Source of the DNA: CAYYIS01 sp964470965
GTDB taxonomy: Bacteria > JAAXHH01 > JABIQT01
DNA length: 64,000 nt
Assembly: GCA_964470965.1 (NCBI GenBank)
Contig: CAYYIS010000021.1
Coordinates: forward strand, 1-64,000
Reading direction: 5' to 3'
Below the pieces are notes generated by a model. The model saw nothing but the letters and a program-made list of their open reading frames with translations. It made no database searches and was not told the origin of the DNA. This document shows, piece after piece, positions 25,999 through 35,157 of the stretch (position 1 is its first letter; each line of letters opens with the position of its first letter). The position numbers and the translations under genes were made by a program.

Positions 25999-27312
25999 TT
26001 ACCCCTCCAGGCTCAGAAGGAACGGCTGTTCAAACGTTTCAATGAGTCGTTGCATGAACCGTGCGCCGTCGGCGCCGTCGATTAAGCGGTGGTCATAGGA
26101 AAGCATCATCGGCAGCCTTAACCGTGGTTCAAAAGCCCCGTCTATGTACACGGGTTCGATATGGCCACGCCCGATCCCGAGTATCGCGACATCGGGCGCA
26201 TTGATGATAGGTGTGAAATACTCGCCGCCGAACCCACCCAGATTGGTGATGGTGAACGTGCTGCCCTGCATGTCTTCGAGCGAAAGTTTTCGGTCCCGCG
26301 CCTTGGCAGCGACTTCAGACAGCTCGACCGCCAGGTCGATCAGGCTTTTCTGATCGACGTCGCGGATTACCGGCACCACCAGGCCACGATCCGTGTCTAC
26401 GGCTACGCCCACGTGGTAATAGTGTTTGTATATGATCTCCTGGCGGGCCATATCGATGCTGGCATTGAACTGTGGAAATCTCTTCAGCGCGGCCACGGCG
26501 AATTTCAACGCGATGGCGGTCATGGTCAGCTTTCCGCCTGCCGCTTCGGCTCTGTGGCCGTGCTGCTTGCGGAGCCGTTCCACGTCGGTGATATCCGCCT
26601 TATCCGCATAGGTCACATGCGGGATGTTTACCCATGCACTGCTGAGATGCTCCGCTGCCGCCCGCCGCAGGTTGGTCATGGGCTCTTTTTCGACCGCCCC
26701 CCACTTTGAGAAGTCCGGCAACGTAACTTCCGGAACCGCACCACCGTCCGCTGCCTGTATTCCGCTCCTGTCGGTGTTGAACTGATTGGCGTGGGCCTTT
26801 ACATCTTCAATGGAAATACGTCTCCCGGGACCGGTGCCGCTTATCTGGCTGATGTCGATTCCGATTTCGCGGGCAAACCGCCTAACCGAAGGCGCCGCGG
26901 GTACCATGCCGTCGTGATCTGATGCCGCGGTTTTCAGCGATGTAGGTTCAGGCGTTGGGGCAGGCGGCGGAGTAGAGACTTCAACAGGCGCTGCCTCCGG
27001 TTCTATCGGTGCGGCTTTTTCTACCTCCGGTTTTTCCGTTATCGGTTCCTCTACCGCCGCTTCCGCCTCGGAGTCTTCGCTGTCGAACATAAGCACCGGG
27101 TTGCCGACCTCGACCTGATCCCCTTCTTTGACCAGGATCTCAGTTACCACACCATTCACAGTGGATGGTACTTCGAGGGTGGCTTTGTCGGTTTCAATTT
27201 CCAGGATTGCCTGATTTTCTGAAAGGGTATCGCCTTCCGACACCAGGATGCCAACCACGGTGCCTGACTCCACATTTTCACCCAGCGGTGGCAGATTGAA
27301 GGGCGTTGTCAT
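25999..27312 (-). CDS. aceF: dihydrolipoyl acetyltransferase, E2 of pyruvate dehydrogenase
   Basis: A 437-residue E2 subunit. One N-terminal lipoyl domain (residues 1-80) carries the modified Lys43 in EIETDKATLEV. A Glu/Pro/Ala-rich linker follows (about 85-130), then a peripheral subunit-binding domain (PSVRRFAREIGIDISQI to about 170), a second linker, and the catalytic acetyltransferase domain from about 205 with the HXXXDG active site SYDHRLIDGADGARF near residue 405. It transfers the acetyl group from E1 to CoA in the cytosol. It lies downstream of aceE on the same strand. The E3 subunit (lpd) is not in the window. Confidence 0.93.
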   Translation of the reverse strand: MTTPFNLPPLGENVESGTVVGILVSEGDTLSENQAILEIETDKATLEVPSTVNGVVTEILVKEGDQVEVGNPVLMFDSEDSEAEAAVEEPITEKPEVEKAAPIEPEAAPVEVSTPPPAPTPEPTSLKTAASDHDGMVPAAPSVRRFAREIGIDISQISGTGPGRRISIEDVKAHANQFNTDRSGIQAADGGAVPEVTLPDFSKWGAVEKEPMTNLRRAAAEHLSSAWVNIPHVTYADKADITDVERLRKQHGHRAEAAGGKLTMTAIALKFAVAALKRFPQFNASIDMARQEIIYKHYYHVGVAVDTDRGLVVPVIRDVDQKSLIDLAVELSEVAAKARDRKLSLEDMQGSTFTITNLGGFGGEYFTPIINAPDVAILGIGRGHIEPVYIDGAFEPRLRLPMMLSYDHRLIDGADGARFMQRLIETFEQPFLLSLEG

Positions 27313-27406
27313 ATTCTTGCTCCGTTGATAGTGAATTTTCCAGGGCGTATTTCAGAACGCCGCTACCGACACCAGATAAATAGGCTTTCAATATACAAAG
27401 GATTTT

Positions 27407-30103
27407 TTATAAATGAATTGGATTCGGCTTGTCCGGATCCATCTCCATTTTTTGCATCGCCCGCCGAACCTCATCGCTTGAAATCTCGCCTTCGCGCGAA
27501 AGGGCATACAGGGTCGCCAGCGTGATATGACGGGCGTCAACCTCGAAAAAATCGCGCAGCTCAGCACGGCTGCCGCTTCTTCCGAAACCGTCTGTACCCA
27601 GAGAGATCAGGGGACGTGGAAACCAGGACGAGATGGCGTCCGGAAGTGCCTTTACATAATCTGAAGCAGCCACGAACACACCGGGTGCATCCGCCACACA
27701 GGAGGTTACATACGGCAAGCGCGGCGTCTCTTTCGGATGCATCATATTCCAGCGTTCTACATCTGCAGCATCGTTCTGAAGTCCTTTGTAACTGGTTATA
27801 CTCCATACATCAACCGCCACGCCGTGGTTTTTTTCCAGGATTTCCGCGGCTTTGATTACCTCGTTGAGAATGGCACCGCTACCGAACAGCTGTGCACGGT
27901 GATTGGCTTTGCCTTTACCGGATTTCCTGAACAGGTACATGCCCTTCAGGATGCCCTCTTTGAGATCTTCTATATTATCGGGCGGCGGCGGCATCTTATA
28001 CGTTTCGTTCATAACGGTGATATAGTAGAACACGTTCTCCTGTTCTTTGTACATCCGCCGGATACCTTCCTCGATGATAACCGCCAGTTCATACGCGTAG
28101 GCAGGATCATACGATAAAAGGTTTGGCACGGGATAGGCCAGTAGATGGCTGTTGCCGTCCTGATGCTGCAATCCCTCGCCCGCCAGTGTAGTCCGGCCCG
28201 ATGTAGCACCCACCATGAAACCGCGACATTGCAAATCACCTGCCGCCCAGACCAGATCGCCGACCCGCTGCAAACCGAACATCGAATAGAAGATATAGAA
28301 AGGGATGGTATTGATATTGTAATTCGAATAAGCGGTGCCGGCGGCGATAAACGTGGACATGGCGCCCGCTTCATTAATGCCTTCTTCCAGAATCTGCCCG
28401 TCCTTGGATTCGTTGTAGTACATCAGGCTGTCTGCGTCGACCGGTTCGTAGAGTTGTCCTACTGAAGAGTAGATGCCTGCCTGACTGAACAGGGCTTCCA
28501 TCCCGAATGTACGTGCTTCGTCCGGAACGATAGGAACGATCAGCTTGCCGATGTTCTTGTCCCGCAGTAAACGCGCCAAAATTCGCACGAACACCATGGT
28601 GGACGAAACCTCGCGGCCGCCGGTCCCCTGGAAAAATTCTCCGAACAGTCCTGGATCCGCAGGCGCGATGGAAACAGAAGTCGCCCGCCGCTGCGGGACA
28701 TACCCACCCAAGGCCTTCCTGCGTTCATGCATGTATTGTGCCTCTTCACTGCCCTCCGGCGGCCGGTAAAAAGGCAGTTTGTCGATCTCCCCATCGGGTA
28801 TAGGAACCCCGAAACGGTCCCGGAAGGCGCGCAGATCGTCGGCATCCACTTTTTTCTGCTGGTGGGTGATGTTCATTCCCTCACCACCTTCACCCAGCCC
28901 GTAGCCTTTGATCGTCTTGGCGAGGATCACCGTGGGGGAACCGGTGTGTTCAAACGCTGCTTTATACGCGTTATAAACCTTGACAGGATCATGACCGCCA
29001 CGCCTCAGAGTGCGCAATTGGTCTCCGGTCATATTTTCGACCATTTTCAGCAAACGGGGATCTTTTCCAAAGAAGTTCTGCCGGATGTAATCGCCGGATT
29101 CGACCGAGTATTTTTGATATTCACCGTCTACCGCATCACTCATACGTTGAACGAGTGTTCCTTCATGATCCTGTGCCAGAAGCGTATCCCAATCGCTGCC
29201 CCAGATCACCTTGATAACATTCCATCCGGCTCCGCAAAATATAGTTTCGAGCTCTTGTATAATTTTGCCGTTTCCGCGTACCGGACCGTCCAGTCTTTGC
29301 AGGTTGCAGTTGATCACGAAGATCAGGTTGTCTAGTTTCTCACGGGCGGCGACGCCAATGGCTCCCAGGGATTCCGCTTCGTCCGTTTCCCCATCCCCCA
29401 AAAACACCCAGATTTTGGAGTCGTTAGGCTTCTTTAACCCCCGATCCTCCAGGTAACGCATGAAACGGGCCTGGTATATTGCCATGATCGGCCCCAGTCC
29501 CATAGATACCGTGGGGAACTCCCAGAAATCCGGCATGAGCCAGGGATGAGGGTAGGAAGAGAGACCATCCCGCTTCACTTCATGCCGGAAGTTCTTCAGT
29601 TGCTCTTCGGTAAGGCGGCCCTCTAGAAAAGCCCGAGCATAAATGCCCGGTGACCCATGCCCCTGAAAATAGACCCGGTCTCCGTCGTAATCGTTCGTTC
29701 TGGCACGGAAAAAGTGATTGAAGCCCACTTCGTAGAGTGTGGCGGCCGATGCATAGGTCGAAATATGCCCGCCGATGGAACTGTCGGACTGGTTGGCGCG
29801 GGCCACCATGGCCAGCGCGTTCCAGCGGATGATACCCTTAATACGCCGTTCAATAGACCGATTGCCGGGGAAGGAGACCTGTTTGTTTGCGGGAATGGTA
29901 TTGAGATACGGGCTGTTCGTACTGTAAGGGGTGGTAATGCCCGCCCGGGCTGCAAGCGACTCCAGCGCCTGCAGCAATCGGTACACACGCCTCGGATCGC
30001 CCTGGGATATCACGTACTCCATGGAGTACAGCCATTCCTCAAGCTCAATCTGCTCCATCTCTGATTCTATGTCGTTCCGCTCCGGCGAATTAATGCTATC
30101 CAT
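27407..30103 (-). CDS. aceE: pyruvate dehydrogenase E1 component, homodimeric type
   Basis: An 898-residue thiamine-diphosphate enzyme, close in length to the E. coli AceE. It decarboxylates pyruvate and passes the acetyl group to the lipoyl arm of AceF. The ThDP/Mg motif is GDGETDEAESLGA followed by NCNLQRLDGPVRG. GGHISTYASAATLYEVGFNHFF and HPWLMPDFWEFPTVSMGLGP are also typical. The ATG at 30103 is preferred over one at 30160 because CAGGAG lies about 10 bases before it and the extra 19 residues look non-conserved. A promoter with an adjoining palindrome lies about 70-115 bases upstream. Confidence 0.95.
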   Translation of the reverse strand: MDSINSPERNDIESEMEQIELEEWLYSMEYVISQGDPRRVYRLLQALESLAARAGITTPYSTNSPYLNTIPANKQVSFPGNRSIERRIKGIIRWNALAMVARANQSDSSIGGHISTYASAATLYEVGFNHFFRARTNDYDGDRVYFQGHGSPGIYARAFLEGRLTEEQLKNFRHEVKRDGLSSYPHPWLMPDFWEFPTVSMGLGPIMAIYQARFMRYLEDRGLKKPNDSKIWVFLGDGETDEAESLGAIGVAAREKLDNLIFVINCNLQRLDGPVRGNGKIIQELETIFCGAGWNVIKVIWGSDWDTLLAQDHEGTLVQRMSDAVDGEYQKYSVESGDYIRQNFFGKDPRLLKMVENMTGDQLRTLRRGGHDPVKVYNAYKAAFEHTGSPTVILAKTIKGYGLGEGGEGMNITHQQKKVDADDLRAFRDRFGVPIPDGEIDKLPFYRPPEGSEEAQYMHERRKALGGYVPQRRATSVSIAPADPGLFGEFFQGTGGREVSSTMVFVRILARLLRDKNIGKLIVPIVPDEARTFGMEALFSQAGIYSSVGQLYEPVDADSLMYYNESKDGQILEEGINEAGAMSTFIAAGTAYSNYNINTIPFYIFYSMFGLQRVGDLVWAAGDLQCRGFMVGATSGRTTLAGEGLQHQDGNSHLLAYPVPNLLSYDPAYAYELAVIIEEGIRRMYKEQENVFYYITVMNETYKMPPPPDNIEDLKEGILKGMYLFRKSGKGKANHRAQLFGSGAILNEVIKAAEILEKNHGVAVDVWSITSYKGLQNDAADVERWNMMHPKETPRLPYVTSCVADAPGVFVAASDYVKALPDAISSWFPRPLISLGTDGFGRSGSRAELRDFFEVDARHITLATLYALSREGEISSDEVRRAMQKMEMDPDKPNPIHL

Positions 30104-30177
30104 AAGGATACAACTCCTGCAGGTCCTCTGGTAGGTGCCCATCAAAAACCCAAAAACCATTCATTTACGAACAGTAC

Positions 30178-30206
30178 AACATATCTAACTAAACCCATTT
30201 AGTCAA
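30178..30206 (-). promoter_or_regulatory. sigma-70-type promoter for aceE-aceF
   Basis: Read on the - strand: TTGACT (30206-30201), 17 bases, TATGTT (30183-30178). Transcription would begin near 30171, leaving a leader of about 70 bases before the aceE start at 30103. Good spacing and position make it the best promoter candidate for the pyruvate dehydrogenase operon. Confidence 0.6.
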
Positions 30207-30220
30207 TCACAATATTGTGA
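30207..30220. promoter_or_regulatory. 14-bp perfect palindrome next to the aceE -35 box
   Basis: TCACAATATTGTGA is a perfect inverted repeat directly upstream of the -35 hexamer of the aceE promoter. An activator or repressor dimer could bind here. The half-site TCACAAT resembles Rex or CRP/FNR half-sites but in a different arrangement, so no regulator is named. Confidence 0.5.
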
Positions 30221-30429
30221 ACCTTAGTAACGCGGAAACAAGAATATTCCGGCCTAGATTTGGTGCTTGACACATCGGTTGTGGAGATCCTTAATGGAAG
30301 ATGTTGTAACATAAGCGGAGACCCATCGTAACCCTTTTCTAAACAGCATCAGCCCATGTATAAAAACTATCCTTTGACACCTGTACTTCTGTCGCCGAAT
30401 TCTTCCCCTCATTATCTTTTTTCTTCCCT

Positions 30430-30590
30430 TTGTCTCCTCCGAACGGGAGCCGGTGACCATCTTCTACAGGCGCCCGCGTGTGCCCCCGAGCAGGATGTTA
30501 CGGTGCGATTAATAGAGTATTTTGAGGTGCGTCATCCCCTTATCCGGATCGAGATGGCACCCACATCTGGCTATGACGAAAAAACAAAAC
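30430..30590 (+). pseudogene. fragment of a sugar ABC transporter solute-binding protein
   Basis: In the frame open from 30356, residues VRLIEYFEVRHPLIRIEMAP followed by TSGYDEK resemble the first mature strand of family 1 solute-binding proteins, where a helix ending in Phe/Tyr-X-X-X-HP is followed by a strand IXIE and Y-(D/E)-EK. What precedes it looks like the end of a signal peptide. The match stops after about 35 residues, and a permease-like sequence follows in the same frame, so most of the protein is deleted. Confidence 0.45.
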
Positions 30591-30599
30591 GGCCCTGGT

Positions 30600-31026
30600 C
30601 CCTTTTTATCACGGGAGAAATGAGGTTCCTGCCGCTCTTTGTGGTGGTGCGCAAGCCGGGATGGTTCGACGGTTATGCGGCCCTGGTAATTCCGCCTCTG
30701 TTCGGCGCATCCGGTATCTTCCTGCTGCGCCTGTTTTTCCGCTATATTCCGCGGGACCTGGAAGACCCGGCACGGATCGACGGATGCGCCGTCCTCGGTA
30801 TCATCCTCCCCCTGGGCAGATCCGCCCAGGTCTCTCTCGGCCTCTTCGCTTTCATCGGTGAATGGGGCAGGTTCCTGAGGCCGCTGGTGGTCATAAACTT
30901 ACGGGAGGGGCAGCCTATCCAGTTGGGCATCGCCATACTCCCACCTGCGGTATCTTCTCGCGCCGCAACCTGGTGACCTCCGCCATGGCTTTCATGCCGG
31001 TGGTTTTTCTATTCATCATGCCGTAA
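30600..31026 (+). pseudogene. remnant of a MalG/UgpE-type sugar ABC permease
   Basis: Conserved parts of a carbohydrate ABC permease can be read: PLFVVVRKPGWFDGYAALVI, GIFLLRLFFRYIP, then DLEDPARIDG (the EAA loop that contacts the ATPase, normally E-L-E-E-A-A-R-I-D-G), ILPLGRSA, GEWGRFLRPLVVIN and, after a frame change near 30955, NLVTSAMAFMPVVFLFIMP with a stop at 31024-31026. Short internal deletions and the frameshift show it is not functional. With the solute-binding fragment just before it, this is the collapsed remainder of a sugar uptake operon; no ATPase gene is present. Confidence 0.6.
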
Positions 31027-31136
31027 TGGTATAATGTGCGGGGTACTGTCATGATTGGTGTAATGGGGTGAGGAGGATAGAATGATCGACTGTTTTAATC
31101 ATTCACGTATTAATCACGCTGTCAGGGAGACATACG

Positions 31137-32039
31137 ATGCAAACATTTTCTCACTACCACGGTATTTTTACCATCCCGCAGACCCCGTTTACAGACGCCG
31201 GTTTACTCGATATCGATAGCCTGCGGAGGGAAATTGATTTCTGTATAGAAGCCGGAGCGCACGGCATCGTGTATCCGGTGATGGTCAGTGAGTTCTGGCT
31301 GCTTTCCGATGATGAACGAAAAGAGGCGATCGAGGTAGTGGTTCAACAGACGGATGCACGGGTGCCGGTGATCGCCGGGGTGGCAGGGGTGAGCACCGAG
31401 GTGGCGGTCATGTTCAGCCGATTCGCAAACGACGTGGGCGCGGACGGGGCCATCGCCCTACCACCCTATGTGATCAAGCCTGACCTCAACGGTCTGGTAG
31501 ATTATTACCGGGCGGTCGCGGCTGCAATCGACGGGCCGGTTTTTGTCCAGAACTTCGACCCGCCGCTGGGCTCCAGTCTTTCGCCGCAGTTTATTCAAGA
31601 GCTGATGCTTGAAATACCCAATATCCGCTATGTCAAAGAAGAGATGATGCCTTGCGGCCACTCTCTGACCGCACTCATAGAGACCTGCGGGGAGGAACTG
31701 CTCGGCACGTTCACCGGATTCAGCGGGCGCTGGTTTATCAACGAGCTCAACCGTGGTGCCTCCGGAACCATGCCGGCCTGCCAGTTCACCGATGTAATGG
31801 TCACGCTATACGAAAGCTACCGCTCAGGCGACATAGAAGAAGCCAGAGAGATACATAACGCGATTTTGCCGCTGATTAACATCGAAACCCTGCACGGTGT
31901 AATCTTCTGTAAGGAAATTCTCAAACGCCGAGGCTTGATCTCCACCGCCTTCACCCGTGCGCCGGGAAAACTGGACCGTTATGATCACGGGGAGATCGAC
32001 CGGCTTTTGAAAAATGTGGAGAGATGGTTTCGATGTTAA
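31137..32039 (+). CDS. dihydrodipicolinate synthase/N-acetylneuraminate lyase family aldolase
   Basis: A 300-residue class I aldolase-type TIM barrel. The Schiff-base lysine is Lys167 (IRYVKEE). The region that normally reads YN-X-P and supplies the catalytic Tyr is VQNFDPP (Phe140), so this is not an ordinary DapA. The substrate could be another 2-oxo acid or sugar acid, as in many members from sugar-degrading bacteria. CAGGGAGA lies before the ATG at 31137. The decayed sugar transporter directly upstream suggests a former carbohydrate-catabolism context. Confidence 0.82.
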   Translation: MQTFSHYHGIFTIPQTPFTDAGLLDIDSLRREIDFCIEAGAHGIVYPVMVSEFWLLSDDERKEAIEVVVQQTDARVPVIAGVAGVSTEVAVMFSRFANDVGADGAIALPPYVIKPDLNGLVDYYRAVAAAIDGPVFVQNFDPPLGSSLSPQFIQELMLEIPNIRYVKEEMMPCGHSLTALIETCGEELLGTFTGFSGRWFINELNRGASGTMPACQFTDVMVTLYESYRSGDIEEAREIHNAILPLINIETLHGVIFCKEILKRRGLISTAFTRAPGKLDRYDHGEIDRLLKNVERWFRC

Positions 32040-32493
32040 GTGTTACATGCATGGATCTTTTGGCCCCTGTTCTATATTCGTAATGCCGGCTCACGCAATA
32101 CCAGTATAATATCCATCCGGTGGTTCACCATGATCCGTGCAAAACACATCATTGTCTTCTGGACGGTAATGTTCATTAGTTAAATCACCAAACCGTGTAA
32201 TGAAATCTTGAAACCGTGTAATGAAATCTTGGGGATAACTTCTGAATATCCATTACTCCTGAAATTATTAATTTTCTTGATCCCGGACGGGATCGAACAG
32301 GGCCCTTTAAAAAATCCCTGTGTCGGGACAGATAATCCAAAGGGGCACCATCAATTTGAGAGAGTCTGTTTCAATATAGCAGCGTGGTTTGATTGACGGA
32401 ATCTTCTAGTCAAGGCAATAGATGGTCGGAAAATGTTAACGGGGCGATTGAAATTCCCAATATTTTGGTAATCCTATTACAACAAGCTCTGCA
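32040..32493. other. gene-free stretch containing a tandem duplication
   Basis: No supported gene. Two short + strand frames (32208-32396 and 32393-32620) have no ribosome-binding site or recognizable motif; the first spans the 21-bp duplication. Together with the remnants on the - strand further on, this looks like decaying sequence. Confidence 0.4.
32190..32231. repeat. 21-bp perfect tandem duplication
   Basis: The 21 bases starting AAACCGTGTAATGAAATC are present twice, head to tail (32190-32210 and 32211-32231), with no mismatch. Only two units exist, so this is a recent local duplication rather than a repeat array. Confidence 0.85.
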
Positions 32494-32862
32494 TCACGGC
32501 GAACACCATTTTTCAAATACCTTGAAATATGCTAGGTCGAGCCCACGGTCCTTGACACTGAAATCGACGGTCTCAAGCTGCCAGTCTGTCAGATTCATTA
32601 TTACCTCCCAGGAAATCTGATTTCCATGCTCATCTCCGTGAGTCTATGAATCCCCGAACGTCAGCCGTTCCACCTTATCAGCAACCGGTCCATATTTTTT
32701 TGTTTGCCCGTACACCCTGTACATTGGCTCTATAAAATCGCTGGCAGACCATAACAGGACAGAACCAAAAGCCGCATTGGTCCATCCAGTGACCCCCGCA
32801 TTATTACCATATAATGTGGGGGCAGTCGTGGTAGAAGGGCGCTGTATGAATAGTTCGGTAAT
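32494..32862 (-). pseudogene. possible decayed coding sequence on the - strand
   Basis: Two pieces look coding. From 32862 to a TAG at 32644 a 72-codon frame without a start codon reads like protein (NNAGVTGWTNAAFGSVLLW, then SASDFIEPMYRVYGQTKKYG). Downstream, an ATG at 32598 behind TGGGAGG opens a 34-residue frame (MNLTDWQLETVDFS...) ending at 32494, and the adjacent frame continues with a sensible-looking segment (DAELVVIGLPKYWEFQ). I do not recognize the family. The absence of a start, the stop and the frame change suggest remnants of one or two genes. Confidence 0.35.
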
Positions 32863-32981
32863 TCATTAGTGTGTCAAGGCAGAGATAGGATATGGATTTT
32901 AATGAACCAACCAGAAAAACCAGATTAGAAATGGGGAACAAGGGCATTTAGTCCTTTGTAGAGATTTTCTTTCAACACTGA

Positions 32982-34994
32982 CTACGTCCACTCATGCAAC
33001 GCGTGGCCCCGACCGTAGAACCATATCCAGTCCACCAGAAAACCGAGGAACACGCCGGTGCAATAACCGATCAGTACTCCCCAGGCGATGGGCTGCGCCC
33101 GGCGGTAGGCGGTAACGCCGCCTACACGGACCAGCAGGAATTTGCACAGCCACGCTATGAATAGCGAGAACATTACCAGGCGGGTCACATCTGCAAAAGC
33201 TACGGTGAAGCCCACCGGCGCCAGGGGCCATCCGGGGAAACGGTGCGAAAGGATCGTCATGACCACCATCATGATTCCACCGAACAGCATGAACATGAAC
33301 TCCGACGACTGCAGCTGATTGGCATTGCGGATCCAGCGGACAATGTCGTCGTAGTACGATTCGTTGATCCCGCCGAATGCGTCCCGTGTGCCGAAGTTGT
33401 ACGCTCCCGTTGTGGTATAGCCGATATAGATGCTGTATAAAATCGTTGATGCCATACTTACCAGGAAGGTAAGCAGGATGATCCCCAGCAACAAATGCTT
33501 GGATTGCCGCAGGTCCGTCATCATCTTGTCCACGTGGGCTATGGTCCCCAGCCCGGCGGCACGCCAGTTGCGGGCGTAGGCGGATCCCAGCCCGAGAGTG
33601 GTGAGGCTGGCCGGCGGGATATTGCCGGACCCTACGAACATGATAGTAAAGTGGTGGGCGTTGACTGGCAGATCGAGGAACACAAGGCCGGTCTGTGCAA
33701 TGATGCGTGTCATGCCCACATAGATGATGAACAGAAAAGCCAGGAACACTGGAATCATCCACCAGTCCAGCCCGGATGTGAGGAGCCAGGCCACCAGGTA
33801 AACTACGCTGCCCAAAAGACCCAGCACCGCTGTACGGTAAGACATCAATTCGGTGCCGTCCTCCGTTCCCCGTCCCTGCAGCGCGTCTCTGAAGACTTCT
33901 TTCAGATGCCCCCGGGCGGTCCAGAGTCCCCAAAGCACGAAAACAATAAAACCACCGAAAAATTGCGCCTTAACCACCGCATTTGCACCGACCGGACTTC
34001 CGAATGACGAGAGTCCGAACCGGTCCAGTATCCCACCCTCAAGCGTGCCGAACAGTGCAAAGAACCACAGACTGAACGTGATTTCCACAGGCGCAAGAAA
34101 TGCGAAGCAGAGCGCATAGATGTTGATGGAGAAACGAACAGGAAGGGCACCTTCCATCACCGGTATCGATGTGCCGTACAGAGAGCCAATGGGAATTGGA
34201 GGAATATCCCCCCAAAACGAGACGATGTTCCAGACCATCAGGGCCAGCGATGTGAAGAACCCCACTTGGAACATTCGGTCATACACGAAGGAGGGGAACA
34301 GGTTTCCGGAACCGACCTCGTGACGGATCAGGTCCACTGCGATCCGCGCCAGGGGAAAGGAAAGGCGCTCGTGCTCCACCCATGATTTGCGCATGATCGT
34401 GGCAATGCAGGCGCCCATAAAGAATATCACAAAGAAAAAACCGAACCACCAGAACAGCGGTACCACCCACGGCGACCAGGGAATGTCCCCGGCGCCGGGC
34501 GGCAGACCTTCGTAGAACCATACCAGCGCATTCCCCTGGTTACCGACCAGCAGCCAGCTGGGCAGGTATTCGAAAAAGGTAATCGCCCATTGATTTTCCG
34601 TAGTCGCGTAGTAATACGGCGTTGCCATGACACCGAAGAGATATGCAGCCATGACCTTGCCGGGCACAAGCGTAGCAACAAACAGCATGGCGAAGATGAG
34701 CGCCAGCTCGCCACCGTTCAGGACGGTGAATCTGTTCTGGGTACGGAGAAAGGGATTTACCACCAGCAGGAGGAGGAGAAATGGAATCATTACCGCGATC
34801 GGCAGGTGCGACATGGTCATCCGGGAGGAATGTACGAGAAACGAACCGTAAGGCACCCAGATATTGACCAGGACGACCAGCGCGAGGCCGATCAGAACCG
34901 AACGTCCGGATATACCGTGGGAGCGGGATGTGGTGTCCGAATCTGCGGGGGGCAAGGGGGTCATCGTCGCAACCTGATACGGGTAACGGGCCAT
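32982..34994 (-). CDS. DUF6785/DUF6784-type multi-membrane protein
   Basis: A 670-residue inner-membrane protein with about 12-14 hydrophobic segments spread from residue 25 to the C-terminus. Typical pieces are LNGGELALIFAMLFVATLVPG, TIMRKSWVEHERLSFPLARI and MTRIIAQTGLVFLDLP. Its layout matches the DUF6785/DUF6784 proteins frequent in Poribacteria, Latescibacterota and planctomycetes, which are weakly reminiscent of oligopeptide-type transporters; function is unknown. The start is uncertain: the frame opens at 35147, but the ATG at 34994 (MARYPYQVA) leaves room for promoters towards the divergent carbamoyltransferase gene, and an ATG at 34964 is also possible. Confidence 0.72.
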   Translation of the reverse strand: MARYPYQVATMTPLPPADSDTTSRSHGISGRSVLIGLALVVLVNIWVPYGSFLVHSSRMTMSHLPIAVMIPFLLLLLVVNPFLRTQNRFTVLNGGELALIFAMLFVATLVPGKVMAAYLFGVMATPYYYATTENQWAITFFEYLPSWLLVGNQGNALVWFYEGLPPGAGDIPWSPWVVPLFWWFGFFFVIFFMGACIATIMRKSWVEHERLSFPLARIAVDLIRHEVGSGNLFPSFVYDRMFQVGFFTSLALMVWNIVSFWGDIPPIPIGSLYGTSIPVMEGALPVRFSINIYALCFAFLAPVEITFSLWFFALFGTLEGGILDRFGLSSFGSPVGANAVVKAQFFGGFIVFVLWGLWTARGHLKEVFRDALQGRGTEDGTELMSYRTAVLGLLGSVVYLVAWLLTSGLDWWMIPVFLAFLFIIYVGMTRIIAQTGLVFLDLPVNAHHFTIMFVGSGNIPPASLTTLGLGSAYARNWRAAGLGTIAHVDKMMTDLRQSKHLLLGIILLTFLVSMASTILYSIYIGYTTTGAYNFGTRDAFGGINESYYDDIVRWIRNANQLQSSEFMFMLFGGIMMVVMTILSHRFPGWPLAPVGFTVAFADVTRLVMFSLFIAWLCKFLLVRVGGVTAYRRAQPIAWGVLIGYCTGVFLGFLVDWIWFYGRGHALHEWT

Positions 34995-35157
34995 GTCGGT
35001 TATGCCCCGAGTATATACCGCCGTTTGCCGTACGTCAACGTTAGATGTCCTTTCTGTTTTTGCTTGAACATGCCCGTAAGGCCTATTATATTGACGAGTA
35101 CAGTAATCCCTAATTGTAAATACAGGCGACCTATCGTCCGAATGCATGTAGCTTTTT

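Noticed and set aside
28727..29335. 202-codon + strand open frame within aceE
   Set aside because: Antisense to the conserved ThDP-binding region of aceE; no ribosome-binding site or family features.
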